Origin: Mycolicibacterium rhodesiae JS60
GTDB taxonomy: Bacteria > Actinomycetota > Actinomycetes > Mycobacteriales > Mycobacteriaceae
NCBI GenBank assembly: GCA_000230935.2
Contig: AGIQ01000008.1
Coordinates: 96,768-160,767, forward strand
DNA length: 64,000 nucleotides
Reading direction: 5' to 3'
Shown: positions 60,031 through 64,000 of the stretch, piece after piece
Position numbering within the stretch: position 1 is the first letter of the stretch
Layout of the letters: every line of letters begins with the position of its first letter
The notes under the pieces: model-generated
What the model saw: only the letters and a program-made list of their open reading frames with translations
What the model was told of the DNA's origin: nothing
Databases searched by the model: none
Program-made: the position numbers and the translations under genes

Positions 60031-61224
60031 GTGGGCACCCCCGAACTCGACGTGCGACACCGCCGGGCCCGGGTCGCGACCGCCGCGCTGTTCCTGACCA
60101 ACGGCGCACTCTTCGCCAACCTGCTGCCGCGCTACCCCGAGATCAAAGCGGACCTCGGGTTGTCCAATACGGCCTTCGGCCTGGCGGTGGCGGCGTTCTC
60201 GGCAGGTGCGCTGGTGACCGGTCCCACCTCGGCCGCACTGATCCGGCGCTACCGTTCCTCGGTGGTCGCGGTCACGGGCAGCGTTCTGATCGCGGTGTTC
60301 GCCCTCGCCGCCGGGCTCGCACCCAGTGGCGTGACGCTGGCCGCGGCGCTGTTCTGCGCGGGGGCGGCCGACGCGGTCACCGACGTCGCCCAGAACGTCC
60401 ACGGGCTGCGGCTACAGCGCGCCTACGGGCGATTCATCATCAACTCACTGCACGCGGTCTGGTCGTCGGGGGCGGTCCTGGGTGGCCTGATCGGTGCCGG
60501 CGCAATCTATCTCGGCATTCCGCGGGCCGTGCAGCTGTCGGTGTCCGGCGCGGTGTTCAGCGTGGTCTGCCTGGTCGGGTACCGGTTCCTGCTGCGTGGC
60601 CCCGACCATGACGCACCCGCGCCCCATCACGAGGGCGCGCCGGCAGCGCGACCGGGCCGCACCGGCTACCTCGTGCTGTGCGCGCTGGTGGCGATTGCGA
60701 TCGCCGGCGCCGTGGTCGAAGACGCGGGCAGCTCGTGGGCCACGCTGTACCTGCACACTTCGTTGTCGGCCCCGGCCGCGATCGCCGCATTCGGCTACGT
60801 CGCGATGATCGGCGCCCAGTTCGTGGGCAGGGTGCTCGGCGATCGGATGGTCGACCGGTGGGGGCAGCGCGCCGTGGCCCGGGCCGGCGGACTGGTCATC
60901 GCGGCGGGCATGGCGACCGCACTGGCCTTCCCGAGCGTCCCGGGGACCATCGCCGGGTTCGCCGTCGCCGGTTTCGGCTCGGCCACCCTGATCCCCGGGG
61001 CTATGCACGCCGCTGACGAACTCCCGGGTCTGCGCCCCGGCACGGGGCTGACGGTGCTGAGCTGGCTGATGCGGGTGGGCTTCCTGGGCTCACCGATCGT
61101 CGTTGGCGCGATCGCCGACGCGGTGTCACTGCGGGTGGGACTACTCAGCGTGGTGGTGGCCGGGCTGGCCGCGATGGTGCTGGCCCGAGCGCTCAGCCCA
61201 CGGAGCCGGACAGTTCGATCGTGA
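60031..61224 (+). CDS. MFS transporter
   Basis: A 397-residue major facilitator with 12 predicted membrane helices, the loop DRMVDRWGQR between the halves and an early LLPRYPEIKADLGLSNTAFG segment typical of the YbjJ-like group. The substrate is unknown; export of a small molecule or sugar is possible. GTG 60031 lies 8 nt after TAACCT (60017-60022) and lacks a ribosome binding site, so a leaderless start is likely. The 3' end overlaps the convergent SMR gene by 32 nt. Confidence 0.85.
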   Translation: MGTPELDVRHRRARVATAALFLTNGALFANLLPRYPEIKADLGLSNTAFGLAVAAFSAGALVTGPTSAALIRRYRSSVVAVTGSVLIAVFALAAGLAPSGVTLAAALFCAGAADAVTDVAQNVHGLRLQRAYGRFIINSLHAVWSSGAVLGGLIGAGAIYLGIPRAVQLSVSGAVFSVVCLVGYRFLLRGPDHDAPAPHHEGAPAARPGRTGYLVLCALVAIAIAGAVVEDAGSSWATLYLHTSLSAPAAIAAFGYVAMIGAQFVGRVLGDRMVDRWGQRAVARAGGLVIAAGMATALAFPSVPGTIAGFAVAGFGSATLIPGAMHAADELPGLRPGTGLTVLSWLMRVGFLGSPIVVGAIADAVSLRVGLLSVVVAGLAAMVLARALSPRSRTVRS

Positions 61225-61519
61225 GCACACCGGCGATGATGAATCCGATGCCGGCCACCATCAGCGGGGTCAGCGGCTCGGAGAACAGCGCCCGCGCGAT
61301 CACGGCGATCAACGCGACACCCGCCGCCGACCACACGCCGTAGGCGACGCCGACCGGCATACCCAGCGACAGCGTGACCGACAGCAGCGTGAACGAGATC
61401 AGATAGCCGATCGTCATCGGCACGATCCAGACCTTCTTGCGGAAGCCGTCCGAGGCGCGCAACGACAGCGTCGCGCACACCTCGACGAGGATCGCCCCGG
61501 CTAGCGTCAGCCACATCAC
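61193..61519 (-). CDS. Small multidrug resistance (SMR) subunit, second of a pair
   Basis: A 108-residue four-helix SMR protein. The membrane glutamate essential for proton coupling is E13 (LVEVCATLSLRAS), and the GMPVGVAYGVWSAAG motif is conserved. It starts at GTG 61519, overlapping the stop of its partner by 4 nt (ATG 61516 is also in frame). Exporters of guanidinium, quaternary ammonium or other cations; paired genes usually form a heterodimer. Confidence 0.9.
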   Translation of the reverse strand: MMWLTLAGAILVEVCATLSLRASDGFRKKVWIVPMTIGYLISFTLLSVTLSLGMPVGVAYGVWSAAGVALIAVIARALFSEPLTPLMVAGIGFIIAGVLTIELSGSVG

Positions 61520-61866
61520 GGCGGGGTCTCCTGGTGTCGCGATCCGAACTCGACCATCAGCACCCCGACGATGATCAACCCGATACCGGCGATGATCGGG
61601 ATGGTGAACGGGTCACCGAAGATGACCGCGGCCAGCGCCGCCGTGGCCGCGGTTCCCACCGCACCCCAGACGCCGTAGGCGACCCCGACCGGCATGCCGG
61701 CCCGCAGTACCAGAGCCAGGAAGTAGAACGAGGCGACATAGCCGACCACGACGACGACCAGCCAGGCCCGATGGTCCTGGGCTGCCCGCAGCGACAGAGT
61801 GCCCGTGACCTCGACGCAGATGGCGGCCAGAAGTAGTGCCCACTTCCGCACGCCCTGCACCTCCAT
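61516..61866 (-). CDS. Small multidrug resistance (SMR) subunit, first of a pair
   Basis: A 116-residue SMR protein with the essential E19 (CVEVTGTLSLRAA) and GMPVGVAYGVWGAVG. It is followed with a 4-nt overlap by a second SMR gene of differing charge, the usual arrangement of heterodimeric exporters such as EbrAB or YkkCD. ATG 61866 lacks a strong ribosome binding site. No guanidine riboswitch was noticed upstream; instead a set of TGTCCA repeats begins 55 nt upstream. Confidence 0.9.
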   Translation of the reverse strand: MEVQGVRKWALLLAAICVEVTGTLSLRAAQDHRAWLVVVVVGYVASFYFLALVLRAGMPVGVAYGVWGAVGTAATAALAAVIFGDPFTIPIIAGIGLIIVGVLMVEFGSRHQETPP

Positions 61867-61921
61867 CGGCTATCAGCCTGGTCAGGATAGCTGGGCGGGC
61901 AGTTGTGGCTTCTCAAGTTTG

Positions 61922-61968
61922 ATGTCCATTTCTCAACTCAAATGTCCACTCGATGTCCAATTGGACAT
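61922..61968. repeat. Clustered ATGTCCA repeats with a perfect palindrome
   Basis: ATGTCCA occurs at 61922-61928, 61942-61948 and 61953-61959, and in reverse at 61962-61968. The last two form the 16-bp palindrome ATGTCCAATTGGACAT. Arms TTCTCA and TGAGAA flank the block further out. The pattern resembles the multiple terminal repeats of IS21-family elements, and a transposase fragment lies about 200 bp on, but a regulator-binding array for the SMR genes is equally possible. Confidence 0.55.
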
Positions 61969-62159
61969 TTCGATGAGAATGCCCAGAGAGTGCAGTGACG
62001 ATCGCGGTGATAACGAGAAGCGCAAAGGATCATGAGTCGGCCGTGGACACGCTACTGCGGATGTCGTCGGGGTCCTCGGCGGTTCCTCGTAGGGTGCCGC
62101 CGCAGCGCTGAATCCGCCCGCATGCTTTCGTGGATAACAGTGGTATCCATGAATATCAG

Positions 62160-62345
62160 GGCGTGTCGTCGGCGGCGGCAGGAGATCGGGCGCATGAGTG
62201 AAGACGGCACCTGGGATGCAGTGCTGGCCCGGTTGCTGGCCGCCGCGGAATCGGCCGGGATGATCGACTGGGCGGTCGTGGTGGACTCCACCATCGCCTG
62301 GGCCCAGCAGCACGCCACCAACGTCACCCGCCACACAGGGGGCTG
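62160..62345 (+). pseudogene. IS5-family transposase remnant
   Basis: The frame starting at ATG 62194 encodes MSEDGTWDAVLARLLAAAES and, after a short gap, WAVVVDSTIAWAQQHATN followed by a TGG. This matches the N-terminal part of IS5/IS427-group transposases up to the first catalytic Asp (in VDST). After about 62345 the similarity stops and the frame ends shortly after. No terminal repeats or second half were found, so this is a decayed fragment. Limits are approximate. Confidence 0.7.
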
Positions 62346-62422
62346 GGTCGAATTACAACAATCTCCGCGTCGAGTCGCTCGAGGTGCATAACTTCGATTT
62401 CTGCACCGCATCGGGGCCGGCT

Positions 62423-62488
62423 ATGAAGGAAGTCGACGAATTCCTCACAGTGAACCCGGGTTTGGCGGGCCGGTTCAACCGGACGCGT
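62423..62488 (+). pseudogene. Possible fragment of an EccA/CbxX-type AAA+ ATPase
   Basis: Residues encoded here, MKEVDEFLTVNPGLAGRFNR, match the segment before the arginine finger of CbxX/CfqX-type AAA+ ATPases such as type VII secretion EccA. Only about 20 residues are recognisable; the flanks are not. It is probably debris from a rearrangement. The rest of 62489-62721 shows no gene and should contain the promoter for the PGRS gene. Confidence 0.4.
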
Positions 62489-62721
62489 TGGATCATCTCG
62501 CCGCTCCAGGACAATCCTGGGATTGAGCGTGTCCAACACACGGGGCCAAGTCCCCTGCGCATTATCGAGGTTGCTGATCGTTGCAATGGTTAATCGTTGG
62601 ATACTCGGCGCACTCAGCTCGACGACAGCTACCCTGCACGAACTGTCACTGTGGTAAGAAAGCCCAGACTGCTCGTTTCCATATGCGCTGTCGGCGCAGA
62701 TCCTAGGCGGGGGTTTTGCTG

Positions 62722-64000
62722 ATGGTGGCTCAGTCGAAAACTCGGCGCCCAAACTATGGCACGGGTCAAAACCGAGCTCGAAAGGCACACGGGGGTCGCA
62801 GTCGCCGGCGACTGTTGTCCTACGGCTGGCTAGGCGCTGGAGCGATCGCCCTAGGCATGGGGGCGTCGATAGCGACAATGGACAGCGTTGCTCACGCCGA
62901 CGGCATTCCGGATTCGCCTTCGTCTGCAACGGCCGCCCCGAGCGGGACGGCCGCAGGACCTCGCCGGGCGGCTTCCCATGGCGCTCGCCAGCGGCACACC
63001 CCGGCTACCGCCGCACACACCAACAGTTCGACGTCTGGTCCGGTGGTTGGGGCTGACCGCTTGGCAGTACCGCTGCGCCACAACAAGCCTCCAGCAACGA
63101 CCGAAGTCGCGACACAAGCACCAAAGCCCACCGGTAGCGGCGGCAGGCGACAATCTGAGACTGGGGTAGCACCGAATTCGGGCGTGAATCACGCGGATGA
63201 CGTCATACCCGTGCGATCCCTAACTTTCTCCATATCCGGTCGAACCCCGATCTCTGCGCGGGCCAACGTCACCGGCGCCAACGCCAACCCAGTCACGAAT
63301 TTCTTCGCCGTGTTCATCAGCGACGGCACCGCGAGCCATCCCAACGCCGGCTTGCTATTCGGCAACGGCTTCAGCTTCGACGCATCCTCGTGCACCGCAG
63401 GCGTGGCGTGCAATGGGGGACGCGCAGGCCTTTTCGGCAATGGCGGGAATGGTTTCAACGGCGGCAACGGCGGAAGCGCTCAGCTCGTAGGTAATGGCGG
63501 CCAGGGCGGGGCTGGGCTACCCGGCCAAGCCGGCGGTAACGGCGGTAGCGGCGGCGCGCTCTCAGGCGACGGCGGAGCCGGTGGGGTAGGTGGCAACGGC
63601 ACGACCGGAGCCGACGCGAACAGCGACGGTCTGAACGGTGACGATGGAGGCGACGGTGGCGCAGGCGGCAGTGGAGGCAACGCAGGCGTTTTCGGCCGCG
63701 GCGGCTCCGGTGGCCGCGGCGGTACCGGCGGGAACGGGGGTGCAGGTGGAACCGGTCAAACCGGCTCCGCCGGAACGGCCGCCGGTGAAGCCGGAGTCGA
63801 CGGCAGCAACGGCGGGGACGGGGGTGACGGCGGTGACGGCGGCGCAGGCGGCGCCGGCGGGCACGGCTCAGTGCTGTACGGCCAGGCCGCTTCTGGCGAC
63901 GGCGGTGCGGGCGGCAACGGCGGCACCGCGGGCGCAGGCGGGGATGGCGGGAACGGCGCGGCTGGGGATAGCACTCACTACGACGGCGGCGATGGCGGCG
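62722..64000 (+). CDS. Signal-peptide-bearing PGRS-type glycine-rich protein (partial, runs off the right edge)
   Basis: An open frame of at least 426 residues with no stop before the window ends. The N-terminus is not a PE domain: a basic region with SRRR at 27-30 leads to a hydrophobic core (LLSYGWLGAGAIALGMGASI, about 31-50) ending in AHAD (57-60), a likely signal peptide. A low-complexity Ser/Thr/Pro linker (about 60-160) and a short conserved-looking segment (LTFSISGRTPISARANVTG) follow. PGRS repeats (GGNGG, GGAGG) run from about residue 233 to the edge. This is the signal-peptide type of PGRS protein found in environmental mycobacteria. ATG 62722 or GTG 62725 can start it; a TAG lies in frame at 62704. 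Confidence 0.85.
   Translation, partial: MVAQSKTRRPNYGTGQNRARKAHGGRSRRRLLSYGWLGAGAIALGMGASIATMDSVAHADGIPDSPSSATAAPSGTAAGPRRAASHGARQRHTPATAAHTNSSTSGPVVGADRLAVPLRHNKPPATTEVATQAPKPTGSGGRRQSETGVAPNSGVNHADDVIPVRSLTFSISGRTPISARANVTGANANPVTNFFAVFISDGTASHPNAGLLFGNGFSFDASSCTAGVACNGGRAGLFGNGGNGFNGGNGGSAQLVGNGGQGGAGLPGQAGGNGGSGGALSGDGGAGGVGGNGTTGADANSDGLNGDDGGDGGAGGSGGNAGVFGRGGSGGRGGTGGNGGAGGTGQTGSAGTAAGEAGVDGSNGGDGGDGGDGGAGGAGGHGSVLYGQAASGDGGAGGNGGTAGAGGDGGNGAAGDSTHYDGGDGG

Noticed and set aside
63480..63974. Pro- and Ala-rich minus-strand frames
   Set aside because: They are the complement of the glycine-rich PGRS repeats.

Overview
The window looks like chromosome of a mycobacterium, most likely a fast-growing environmental Mycolicibacterium-type species. 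This rests on high GC, dense ATG/GTG overlaps between genes, many apparently leaderless starts, and typical mycobacterial genes: a long ICL2-type isocitrate lyase, an orphan Mce protein, a 13E12-type HNH protein, a Thr-rich receptor kinase, a cyclase plus cyclic-nucleotide-gated MscS pair, a DUF2993/LmeA-like protein and a PGRS glycine-rich protein. All identifications come from reading the sequence; no search was run.

Region by region. 1-2.9 kb: a Rieske oxygenase and an NAD(P)-dependent dehydrogenase, divergent from a TetR regulator. 2.9-3.6 kb: a broken SDR gene. 3.6-8.4 kb: isocitrate lyase, an intergenic region full of ATTCGCC/GGCGAAT repeats, an orphan Mce protein, a His-ligand-type ferredoxin and an NlpC/P60-like protein. 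8.7-29.7 kb: a large catabolic region. One leftward operon carries two acyl-CoA synthetases, an SDR, a GntR regulator and an SMP-30-like protein, with a separate crotonase beyond it. The rightward operon carries an SDR, a Rieske oxygenase, a Baeyer-Villiger-type monooxygenase, a second SDR, a class III CoA-transferase, four acyl-CoA dehydrogenase subunits, a ThDP enzyme and an aldehyde dehydrogenase. Two near-identical palindromes in the divergent promoter are probable GntR operators. The gene set reads as ring oxygenation, ring opening and beta-oxidation of an unknown alicyclic (terpenoid- or steroid-like) substrate.

29.7-39.2 kb: housekeeping and mixed genes (dtd, MFS transporter, TetR, alpha/beta hydrolase, a DUF2993/ferredoxin-reductase/PF10118 operon, a secreted protein, a Ser/Thr kinase, a second TetR). 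39.2-51.0 kb: a TetR-flanked ureide operon, with a dipeptide-type ABC importer, an isochorismatase-like hydrolase, a metallo-beta-lactamase-fold hydrolase, allantoinase, a racemase, allantoicase, an unknown protein and a 2-oxoglutarate oxygenase. Two CTGTC-N4-GACAG palindromes lie between the regulator and the importer.

51.0-64.0 kb: cyclase plus gated channel, 13E12 HNH protein, SnoaL-like protein, LLM oxidoreductase, NUDIX, MalQ, MFS exporter, a paired SMR exporter, then a short graveyard of transposase and AAA+ fragments before a signal-peptide-bearing PGRS protein that runs off the right edge. No tRNA, rRNA, CRISPR array or complete insertion sequence was seen.
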